NCBI GenBank assembly: GCA_964489835.1
Contig: CAZBBC010000104.1
Coordinates: forward strand, 1 to 17,271
Direction of reading: 5' to 3'
Source of the DNA: CAZBBC01 sp964489835
GTDB lineage: Bacteria; Calditrichota; Calditrichia; JAJRVZ01
DNA: 17,271 bases
The position numbers were made by a program, and so were the translations under genes. Shown here piece by piece: positions 1 through 7,330 of this stretch; position 1 is the stretch's first letter; the number at the start of each line of letters is the position of its first letter. Below the pieces are notes generated by a model. That model worked only from the letters and a program-made list of their open reading frames with translations. It made no database searches and was not told where the DNA came from.

Positions 1-312
1 CAATATGCTGCGCTATGCAATTGTAGCCAAAAACTTGGTTATTTCCGCCGCGGCGGATCGCCGGGGCGATTAGCAAAAATTTTACTAACCGGGATAATTC
101 ATTTCTCGCAGCGGCGCAGACGTGGCTATGACGGGATCCGGCTTCGACGGAAAATCCGTGGACTATTTTTTTCTTTGTTTGCAGCCAACGGCTACGTTAT
201 GAATAGATCTGGTTAATTGTAGCCCGGTAGATTATATAGATATATTTACTCTCATGATTTTTATGATATTCTTACGATTAAAAATCTATAAAAGGTGTGG
301 AGCCGATAGAAT
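1..312. repeat. Intergenic repeat mosaic upstream of the RND operon
   Basis: No gene is visible here. The segment holds an interrupted copy of an AT-rich repeat (14-45 plus 72-83), a GC-rich double-hairpin unit between those halves (46-71), and a T-rich tract ending in TTTGTTTGCAG (about 164-184) followed by GGCTACGTTATGAAT (190-204). The last segment resembles 11473-11508 near the aldehyde dehydrogenase gene. The stretch from about 225 to 312 is AT-rich and must carry the promoter of the downstream operon, if that promoter lies in the window, but I cannot pick -35 and -10 boxes with confidence. Only a weak purine-rich stretch precedes the ATG at 313. Confidence 0.6.
46..71. repeat. 26-nt GC-rich double-hairpin unit interrupting an AT-rich repeat
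   Basis: The unit can form two adjacent small hairpins: a palindromic CCGCCGCGGCGG at 45-56, and ATCGCC-GG-GGCGAT at 57-70. It separates GTTATTTC (38-45) from AGCAAAAATTTT (72-83). Those two halves are contiguous in the related copy at 17166-17185. A 21-nt part of the unit (51-71) recurs at 13420-13440 with one C to T difference, in other surroundings. This pattern is what a recent small insertion would leave. No target duplication is obvious. Confidence 0.65.
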
Positions 313-1428
313 ATGAAATATAAAATTTTTCTTTTTAGTATACCGGTTTTTATTTTTCATTTTTTTCTGTCCGGATGTGGACAAGGTGAAGAGTCCGGGG
401 CCACTGAAAGTAATCTTCAAAAAGAAAAAGAAAACGACAGAGGTATTCCGGTTGAGGCATTGTTGGTCAAATCTCAAAATGTTGTACGGGATCTTTCTAT
501 CACTGGTATTCTTAAACCAAAACATACCGTTGAAATTGTTGCTGAAGTCTCCGGAAAAGTAAAAACCATTAATAAAAAATTAGGTGACGCGGTGACGGTT
601 AAGGATATTATGGCTGTTATTGATGATAAAATTCCACTGAGTAATTATAAGCAGGCAAAAGCCGGAGTATTATCAGCGGAGAACAATGTAAAGATCGCCC
701 AACTCAATCTGACCAGTGATGAGGAATTATACAAAGCCGGTGACATCTCAAAACTGGAATACGAAAGTTCGTTACTGGCGGTAAAAACAGCGGAGGCCAG
801 TCATCTGTCTGCTCTGGCAACGCTTAGCTTAATGGAAAAGACCTATAATGATACCCGCATATCTTCTCCCATCAATGGATATGTTTCAAGAAGATATATT
901 GATTTGGGAACCATGGTATCAGCGAACGTTCCCATTTATCGGGTAGTGGACCTTTCATCACTTAAAATTGAAATCGGTGTAGCCCAGGAAATGATCACTC
1001 ATATTCAGACAGGAAAAAAAGCAGATATTGAAATCTCTGCCATAAGAAATGAAATATTTAGTGGGGTTGTGCGTTATATTTCACCTCAGGCAGATGAAAA
1101 TACCGGGGCCTTTGTTGTTGAAATCCATGTTAAGAATACAGATGATTATCGCATCCGTGCCGGTATGACTGCCAGGGTCACTATCATCCTCAATAGCAAA
1201 TTGGATGAAATTGTGGTGCCGGATCATTCCATTGTTTCAAACAATGACAGCAATTTTGTATATCTTATATCTGGTACGAAGGCAACATTGAGACATGTTA
1301 TAATTGGAGATTCTTTTGACAATCTGATTGCGATTGAAAAAGGCATCTCGGTCGGTGACACCATTGTAACAGTTGGGATAAAAAACCTGAAAGATAAATC
1401 ACCAGTTAACATCGAATCACTACATTAA
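313..1428 (+). CDS. RND efflux periplasmic adaptor subunit (HlyD/MexA-type lipoprotein)
   Basis: This is a membrane fusion protein that would bridge the inner-membrane RND pump encoded at 3005-6097 to an outer-membrane channel. The N-terminus is a lipoprotein signal: a hydrophobic run and the lipobox LSGC put the lipidated cysteine at residue 22. Residues about 70-100 form the lipoyl-like half motif (EIVAEVSGKVKTINKKLGD). Residues about 105-175 look like the alpha-helical hairpin. The second lipoyl half follows (SSPINGYVSRR), then beta-barrel and membrane-proximal segments to residue 371. That length is usual for MexA/AcrA relatives. The start at 313 is supported by the signal peptide beginning there. 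The next gene begins 13 bp after the stop, so co-transcription is likely. The substrate cannot be deduced. Confidence 0.92.
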   Translation: MKYKIFLFSIPVFIFHFFLSGCGQGEESGATESNLQKEKENDRGIPVEALLVKSQNVVRDLSITGILKPKHTVEIVAEVSGKVKTINKKLGDAVTVKDIMAVIDDKIPLSNYKQAKAGVLSAENNVKIAQLNLTSDEELYKAGDISKLEYESSLLAVKTAEASHLSALATLSLMEKTYNDTRISSPINGYVSRRYIDLGTMVSANVPIYRVVDLSSLKIEIGVAQEMITHIQTGKKADIEISAIRNEIFSGVVRYISPQADENTGAFVVEIHVKNTDDYRIRAGMTARVTIILNSKLDEIVVPDHSIVSNNDSNFVYLISGTKATLRHVIIGDSFDNLIAIEKGISVGDTIVTVGIKNLKDKSPVNIESLH

Positions 1429-1441
1429 TTTTGGGACTGGC

Positions 1442-2953
1442 ATGAATCGGTTCTTAAATATATTCATACTCATTATCATCTCTAGTATGCGGCTGTGGGC
1501 ACAGGATTCAACGGTTCATTATCTGGCACTAAAGGGTATTGATCTGGCGACAAATCTATATTACGAAGAGGCCGCCGAAGTGTTTGAGCAGATTATCCGT
1601 CTGGAGCCCGAAAATCCCCGGGGGTATTTCCTGAGATCGGCTGCTTATTTCTGGATGTTCTCTGAAGATATTAAAAATGAAGCGATTGGAGACAAATTTC
1701 GCGATCATTCCTTCCTGGCAGCGGAAATCGCGGAAGATAGACTTGATGAGGATGACGAGGATATTGACGCCATGTTTTATCTTGGGGGCGCCTATGGCAG
1801 CCTGGGAAGATACTATGCCATGACCGGGAGTTATTTAAAGGCTTACTGGTATGGTAAAAAAGGCGTACTCTATCTGGAAAAGGTGGTAGCACTCGATCCA
1901 ACCTATTACGATGCCTACCTCGGCCTGGGGATCTATCATTATCTTGCGGATGTACTGCCGCGATTTGTGAAAATTCTTTCCTTTCTGCTCGGTGTTGAGG
2001 GGGACAAGGAAAAAGGAATTAATGAACTGTATCTTGCAGCCACCAAGGGAGTGTATACAAAAACGGAGGCGATGTTTTTTCTGGGGGCAATATATACGTA
2101 CCGCGAAAAAGAATATGAAAAGGCAATTGTCATATTTAGTGAATTATTGGAGAGGTATCCGGATAATCCGGGAGCACTCATCTCTCTGGGACGATGCTAT
2201 TCCCGTATGGGTGAATGTAATAAAGCAGTGGCAGCCTTTAAAAGGATTTTAAAAAGTGAGAAGAACCAGAGTCTTCTTCCGCGTGGCAGCATCTATTACC
2301 AGCTGGGTGAAGTTTACTATAATCTGAATAATTTTGAGTTAGCGAAAAATTACTATTTACAGGCGATTGCCGGTGATACGGTAGAAGTCGGGAAAAAACG
2401 CTGGATTACACCCTGGTCGCATTATAAGGTTGCCCATTGCTATGAGATCTTGAATGAGCGGGAAAAAGCGAAATACCACCTGCAACAGATCAACGAAGAT
2501 GATAGTGAACGAGCCTATGAATTGGCTCAGGAACGAATGGATAATGAGATACACGACATAGATATATTACTTATCAAGGCCAGGAATTTCGAAGAATGTA
2601 GTAATTACGATCAATCATTAAATCTTCTGGATAGTATTGAAAGTAAATATACAAATGTAACCGATGAATACATCGTAAAGAATCTGCGAGAGATTGATCA
2701 TCATAGGGGTGTCGTTTATTATAAGCAGAAAAAGTATCAGAAGGCAATCGACCATCTCAATCAAATGATTAACTCGAATAAAGATGAAGAGGATCGGCTC
2801 GTATACTGGACTTATTATTATTTGGGTAATGCCTATAGAGCCCTGGGTGAATTTGAGAAAGCAAGAGAAGCTTATGATAAAGCGGAAGATACAGATGAAG
2901 ATCGATTGTTGGACAATATTAAAGATGAAATGAAAGCGTTTCCCGATAATTAG
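1442..2953 (+). CDS. Secreted TPR-repeat protein between RND adaptor and pump genes
   Basis: The 503-residue product starts with a Sec signal peptide (hydrophobic residues 4-16, likely cleavage after WA at residue 20, leaving an N-terminal Gln). It should therefore be periplasmic. The mature part is built from tetratricopeptide-like helical pairs. The clearest lie near residues 28-60 (EEAAEVFEQIIRLEPENP), about 110-175, about 210-275 (YEKAIVIFSELLERYPDNPG), about 285-315, and two at the C-terminus near 425-500 (YQKAIDHLNQMI; FEKAREAYDKA). TPR proteins usually act as protein-binding scaffolds; no enzymatic motif is visible. It sits 13 bp after the adaptor stop and 51 bp before the pump, so it probably belongs to the same transcript. 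A role in assembling or stabilising the efflux complex is inference only. Confidence 0.88.
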   Translation: MNRFLNIFILIIISSMRLWAQDSTVHYLALKGIDLATNLYYEEAAEVFEQIIRLEPENPRGYFLRSAAYFWMFSEDIKNEAIGDKFRDHSFLAAEIAEDRLDEDDEDIDAMFYLGGAYGSLGRYYAMTGSYLKAYWYGKKGVLYLEKVVALDPTYYDAYLGLGIYHYLADVLPRFVKILSFLLGVEGDKEKGINELYLAATKGVYTKTEAMFFLGAIYTYREKEYEKAIVIFSELLERYPDNPGALISLGRCYSRMGECNKAVAAFKRILKSEKNQSLLPRGSIYYQLGEVYYNLNNFELAKNYYLQAIAGDTVEVGKKRWITPWSHYKVAHCYEILNEREKAKYHLQQINEDDSERAYELAQERMDNEIHDIDILLIKARNFEECSNYDQSLNLLDSIESKYTNVTDEYIVKNLREIDHHRGVVYYKQKKYQKAIDHLNQMINSNKDEEDRLVYWTYYYLGNAYRALGEFEKAREAYDKAEDTDEDRLLDNIKDEMKAFPDN

Positions 2954-2992
2954 AAATCAAAGCTGAACCGGTGGGGTAATTAATCAATCATC

Positions 2993-2996
2993 AGGA
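2993..2996 (+). promoter_or_regulatory. Ribosome binding site for the RND permease gene
   Basis: AGGA lies 8 nt before the ATG at 3005 and supports that start over internal methionines. Confidence 0.5.
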
Positions 2997-3004
2997 TCTT
3001 AAAC

Positions 3005-6000
3005 ATGTCAATTGCAGAATTTTCAGTTAAAAACCCGGTACTTGTCAACCTTCTTATGGTTGGACTATTTATTTTCGGAACAATCTCCCTTCTGCGCATG
3101 CCAACAGAAATTAATCCACAAATAGATTTTAACTGGGTATTTATCACCATACTTTACCCGGGAGCAGCACCGTATGATACTGAGAGTCTGATCGTTGATC
3201 CGATCGAATCTGAAATTAAGGATATTGAGGATATCTCCGAAATTCAATCGAATGCAGGTGAAGGCTTCGGTTTTGTAATGGTTAAGTTCGAGGATATGTC
3301 AGAAAGCGAATTTCGTGAACATTATGTTGATTTGAAAGCGGAGATAGATAAAGTTGATTTACCTGAAGATGCAGAAGATCCACTGATTGAGGCGTTTGAC
3401 AGCGGAGATTTTTTACCGGTAATAGCCATTAATATGTCCTATACGGTTTCAGATAATGAGGCACAAAAGATTGCGGATAATCTGGAAGAAGATCTTAAAG
3501 ATCTTCCGGGAGTGGCTAAAATTCAGGTTTCCGGACTGGCGGAACGGGAAATATGGGTGGAAACCGACCCGGTGAAGCTCAATGCCATGAATGTATCATT
3601 CGACGAAATTATATTCGCTTTGAAGACCAGGAATTTAAATGTTCCGGGTGGCAATATAACTTTTGGAACAAAGGAATATCTGATCCGATCGCTGGGAGAA
3701 TACCAATCGATTACCGAGATTGAGAATACAATCATTCGTACATCACCGGGTGGGGAATACCTGAAGATCAAAGATGTTGCGGTCGTGCGGGATCGGCGGG
3801 AGGAATTAACGATTCTCTCACGTCTGAATGATTATCCATCGATTACTTTCTCAATTTCAAAGTCGGGAGATGCAAATTCGATCGACGCCATCAATGGGAT
3901 TAAAGAGGTGGTTGACTCTTACAGAGAAGAGGTGCCGGATGGTGTCGAATTTATTTATACAAACGATAACTCGATCTATATCAGCCGTACGATCAATATT
4001 CTGCGGAATAATGCTATCACCGGGATGATCCTGATTATTTTTGTCCTTTACTTTTTTTTGGGTAAGGCCAATTCACTTTTATCCGCCCTCGGTATCCCTA
4101 TATCTTTTTTTATTACTTTTATTTTTATGTATGTGGCTGGTTATACCCTTAACGGTAATACTCTGTTTGCCCTGGTAATGGTTCTTGGTATTATTGTCGA
4201 TGATGCCATCATTGTTCTTGAAAACTGCCATCGCTATCGTATGCGTGGTTATAGTTCTTATCAGGCAGCGATCAACGGTTCAAAAGAAGTCGTCACTCCG
4301 ATTCTATCTTCAATCGGAACAAATATTGCCGCTTTTTTGCCCTTGATATTATTACCCGGTATTATGGGTAAATTTATGAGAATCATACCCATTATCTTTG
4401 CTCTGGCTCTCATTGCTTCGATGTTTGAAGCCTTTGTATTGCTTCCCTCCCATTATGCGGACTGGACAGCAGGTTCGAAGGTTTTTTCACGCGGCGACAG
4501 GAAATTCTTTAAAAAGATGCGCAGCCTCTATGGGCGTTATCTGATTAAGATGTTACGCAGGCGCTACCTTATCCTGGTAGCTCTGGTACTTGTTTTGATC
4601 TCGTCTCTGGGGATTATCCCTCTCATCGGTGTACAGATGTTTGGGGAAGAAGACTGGGATCAGTTTAAGGTTTTGATCAAACTTCCGGAAGGAACCAGCC
4701 TGGCGGAAACCGATCGCATTGTAAAAAAATATGAGGCTGCAGCTAAAAAACTTCCCCAGGAGGATATTGAAGCGATGGTTGTAAATGTGGGATTGCTTCA
4801 GGGGAATGAGGAGTGGTTAACAAGAAAGAATGTCGCCCAGGTTTTTTTCCAGCTAAAACCGGTGGAGGTGCGAACCCATTCAACAGATGAAATGATACTG
4901 ATGATGCGTGAACAGACCGCTACTATCAGTGGCCCGACTTTTGTTGATTTTGAAAAACTTTCTGGTGGCCCTCCTGTGGGAAAACCAATTGCAGTAAAAG
5001 TGCAGGGAAAATATTTGAATGATATCAAAGAAGCCTCCCTTGCCTTACAGGATTCTCTGAGGAATATGCCCGGAACGTACAGCATCAGCGACGATTTTCC
5101 ACCCGGGAAAGATGAGATTCGTATCATTGTTGATGATGAAAAAGCGGCGCTATATGGCTTTAATACCCAATACGTCGCCTTAAATGTAAGATATGCCTTT
5201 GATGGTATAGAAGTCACTGAGTACAGGGAAGGCGATGAGGAAATTGATGTTATCGTAAAATATGATCAGAAAAATCGCTCAGCCTTGAATAATGTACTCA
5301 ATCTTCGGATTACTAATCAGAGCGGGCAGACGGTTGCCTTGCGGGAAATGGTCAGTTTCGACATCAAGACCGGACCGGATGAAATTAAAAGATTCGATCA
5401 AAAAAGGACGATCATTGTCAGTGGAGAAATCGATGAATCGATTACATCGCTTGATAAGGTTAATAACCGCTTACTGGATATATTTCCGGATATGGAACAA
5501 AGGTTTCCAGGGATTAGCTTTAAAATAGGTGGGCAGTTCGAGGAGTTTGTGAATGTATTTGAAGATATTTCTTCTTTGTTCGTATTAAGTCTGATTTTAA
5601 TTTTCCTGATTTTAGGTACTCAGTTTAATTCTTATGTACAACCGTTAGTCATACTCACGACGGTACCATTTGCTTTGATTGGAGCGATGCTGGGTCTTAT
5701 TATCTCTGGCAATCCATTCAGTGTGGTCGCCATGTATGGATTTGTAGCCCTTGCCGGGATTGTTGTCAATGACGCGATTGTTATGATACATTTCGTAAAT
5801 GCCCGCCGAAAAGAGAAAGATATTTCTCAGACCCGCATCTGGAGAAGTATTATTGATGGCGGTCGTTTACGCTTGCGTCCGATTATTCTAACCTCTTTGA
5901 CGACTATTTCCGGTCTTATACCAATGGCATTCGGAATAGGCGGCATGTCCGAAATGTGGTCACCTTTGGCAAATGTGATTCTATTTGGGCTCCTGATATC

Positions 6001-6097
6001 TACCCTTCTGACTCTTTTTGTCATACCCAGCCTGATCGCCGTTCTGGATGATATCAAAGGCATGCGTAAAAAAGCGCAGGCGTTGCAGGTAGTATAG
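3005..6097 (+). CDS. RND efflux transporter permease (AcrB/HAE1-type)
   Basis: The 1030-residue product has the size and internal duplication of AcrB-type pumps: TM1 near residues 10-30, a large periplasmic loop, a TM cluster at about 335-480, TM7 near 520-540, a second periplasmic loop, and a final TM cluster at about 855-1015. The TM4 motif VDDAIIVLEN places the paired proton-relay aspartates at about 399-400, equivalent to AcrB D407/D408. In the TM10-equivalent segment the AcrB lysine motif (AKNA) is replaced by VVNDAIV (Asn about 922, Asp about 923), seen in other RND branches, so the proton-relay network differs from AcrB. The pump would export small hydrophobic compounds from the periplasm or inner membrane using the proton gradient. 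The adaptor and TPR genes precede it. No TolC-type gene is nearby, so the outer-membrane partner must be encoded elsewhere. The substrate is unknown. Confidence 0.95.
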   Translation: MSIAEFSVKNPVLVNLLMVGLFIFGTISLLRMPTEINPQIDFNWVFITILYPGAAPYDTESLIVDPIESEIKDIEDISEIQSNAGEGFGFVMVKFEDMSESEFREHYVDLKAEIDKVDLPEDAEDPLIEAFDSGDFLPVIAINMSYTVSDNEAQKIADNLEEDLKDLPGVAKIQVSGLAEREIWVETDPVKLNAMNVSFDEIIFALKTRNLNVPGGNITFGTKEYLIRSLGEYQSITEIENTIIRTSPGGEYLKIKDVAVVRDRREELTILSRLNDYPSITFSISKSGDANSIDAINGIKEVVDSYREEVPDGVEFIYTNDNSIYISRTINILRNNAITGMILIIFVLYFFLGKANSLLSALGIPISFFITFIFMYVAGYTLNGNTLFALVMVLGIIVDDAIIVLENCHRYRMRGYSSYQAAINGSKEVVTPILSSIGTNIAAFLPLILLPGIMGKFMRIIPIIFALALIASMFEAFVLLPSHYADWTAGSKVFSRGDRKFFKKMRSLYGRYLIKMLRRRYLILVALVLVLISSLGIIPLIGVQMFGEEDWDQFKVLIKLPEGTSLAETDRIVKKYEAAAKKLPQEDIEAMVVNVGLLQGNEEWLTRKNVAQVFFQLKPVEVRTHSTDEMILMMREQTATISGPTFVDFEKLSGGPPVGKPIAVKVQGKYLNDIKEASLALQDSLRNMPGTYSISDDFPPGKDEIRIIVDDEKAALYGFNTQYVALNVRYAFDGIEVTEYREGDEEIDVIVKYDQKNRSALNNVLNLRITNQSGQTVALREMVSFDIKTGPDEIKRFDQKRTIIVSGEIDESITSLDKVNNRLLDIFPDMEQRFPGISFKIGGQFEEFVNVFEDISSLFVLSLILIFLILGTQFNSYVQPLVILTTVPFALIGAMLGLIISGNPFSVVAMYGFVALAGIVVNDAIVMIHFVNARRKEKDISQTRIWRSIIDGGRLRLRPIILTSLTTISGLIPMAFGIGGMSEMWSPLANVILFGLLISTLLTLFVIPSLIAVLDDIKGMRKKAQALQVV

Positions 6098-6120
6098 TCT
6101 TTAATGATTGAAAACTCTGC

Positions 6121-6218
6121 TTCCCCCTTGGAAAAGGGGGATTGAGGGGGATATGAAACTGACCTATGTTATGTATAAACAACCCCCTAACCCCCTTTAA
6201 TAAGGGGGAATAGATTTT
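6121..6218. repeat. ~98-bp inverted-repeat element, copy A
   Basis: The left end carries TTCCCCCTTGGAAAAGGGGG and AGGGGGATAT. The right end carries the mirror arrangement, CCCCCTAACCCCCTTT then AAGGGGGAAT, so the ends are inverted repeats around an AT-rich centre. A hand alignment with 14789-14886 gives about 85 of 98 identical positions. It lies between the RND permease stop and rsgA. In RNA either end could fold as a hairpin, so it may affect termination or mRNA decay, but no U-tract follows directly. There is no coding capacity. Confidence 0.85.
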
Positions 6219-6262
6219 GCTTCAATGAAAAAAACATTTTTCATAAATTTGAATTTTTTTGA

Positions 6263-7327
6263 ATGATACAGGTAAGTCACCCCCTTCAGAAATCTTATAG
6301 CTCAACGAATCTTCAGGAAATTGGTTGGGACGGGTTCTTTAGCAGCCAGTTTGCCAGGTATGAAAAGGAAGACCTGATCCCGGCGCGTATATTTAGTGAA
6401 CAGAAAAAATCATATTTGCTTTTTAGCGAGAATGGAGAACTAAAAGCCAGTGCCCGGGGAATTCTCTGGCATCAGAAAGAGCCCAAACATCCTACACCCG
6501 TGGTCGGTGACTGGGTAGCCGCACAATTACTGCCCGGGAAATTAAGCGCTTCCATTAAAGCAATACTGCCAAGAAAAAGCAGTTTTTCGCGGATATCCTC
6601 CGGCGGACGGAAAAAACGTTCAGGTGGTGAAATAAATGAACAAATCATCGCTGCCAATGTGGATATTGCCCTGATCATCGCCGGTTTGGACCGGGAATTT
6701 AATCTGCGGCGAATTGAACGCTATATGACTTTAGTTCAAAAAAGCGGTATGTTACCGATTATTATCCTGAATAAAGCCGATCTCTGTAAACAGAAAAGTG
6801 CGATACAAAAGGACGTACAAAATATCTTTCCTGACGTTTCTGTTCTTACGATGGTTGCCCTGAAGGGAAAGCAGGTATTTAAACTAAATCAATACATTAA
6901 AAAAGGACAAACCGCAGCACTTCTTGGTTCTTCCGGTGTTGGAAAGTCGACAATAATCAATCAATTACTCGGATATGATCGTCAAAAAGTGAGTGATATC
7001 AGTACAAGTGACGGAAAGGGACAACATACAACCAGCCGCCGGGAAATAATTATCCTGCCAAGGGGTGGGCTGATCATGGACAATCCGGGGATGCGAGAAA
7101 TTCAATTGTGGGCGGGAGAAGATGATTTGTATCATACCTTCACTGATATTGAGACGATTGCCCATAACTGTCGTTTTAGGGATTGCCGGCATGAACAGGA
7201 ACCGGGGTGTGCAGTAAAAGAAGCGCTTCACGAAGGGATCCTGGATGAGGATCGTCTGAAGAATTACATCAAAATAAAATCAGAACTGACCGAGCTGGCA
7301 AAACGCCAGAAATTATCCGGTAAATAG
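6263..7327 (+). CDS. rsgA: Ribosome small-subunit-dependent GTPase A (RsgA/YjeQ)
   Basis: RsgA is a GTPase that binds the 30S subunit late in assembly and helps mature the decoding region in the cytoplasm. The order of domains is diagnostic: an N-terminal OB-fold region (about residues 35-110), then a circularly permuted GTPase with G4 (NKAD, 170-173) ahead of the P-loop G1 (GSSGVGKS, 222-229), G2 threonines (256-257) and G3 (DNPGM, 273-277), and last a zinc knuckle with C303, C308, H310 and C316. G3 has Asn where Thr is more usual; I take this as a tolerated variant. At 354 residues the length is normal. The ATG at 6263 leads into the typical IGWDGFFSSQF start of the family, although no clear Shine-Dalgarno sequence is seen. 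The gene follows repeat copy A and ends 3 bp from a convergent gene. Confidence 0.96.
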   Translation: MIQVSHPLQKSYSSTNLQEIGWDGFFSSQFARYEKEDLIPARIFSEQKKSYLLFSENGELKASARGILWHQKEPKHPTPVVGDWVAAQLLPGKLSASIKAILPRKSSFSRISSGGRKKRSGGEINEQIIAANVDIALIIAGLDREFNLRRIERYMTLVQKSGMLPIIILNKADLCKQKSAIQKDVQNIFPDVSVLTMVALKGKQVFKLNQYIKKGQTAALLGSSGVGKSTIINQLLGYDRQKVSDISTSDGKGQHTTSRREIIILPRGGLIMDNPGMREIQLWAGEDDLYHTFTDIETIAHNCRFRDCRHEQEPGCAVKEALHEGILDEDRLKNYIKIKSELTELAKRQKLSGK

Positions 7328-7330
7328 TCT

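Noticed and set aside
225..312. Specific promoter for the RND operon
   Set aside because: Several AT-rich hexamers resemble -10 boxes, but none has a convincing -35 at proper spacing.
4798..5217. 139-residue minus-strand ORF inside the RND permease gene
   Set aside because: Antisense shadow of a well-supported gene, with Ser/Thr-rich low-information sequence.
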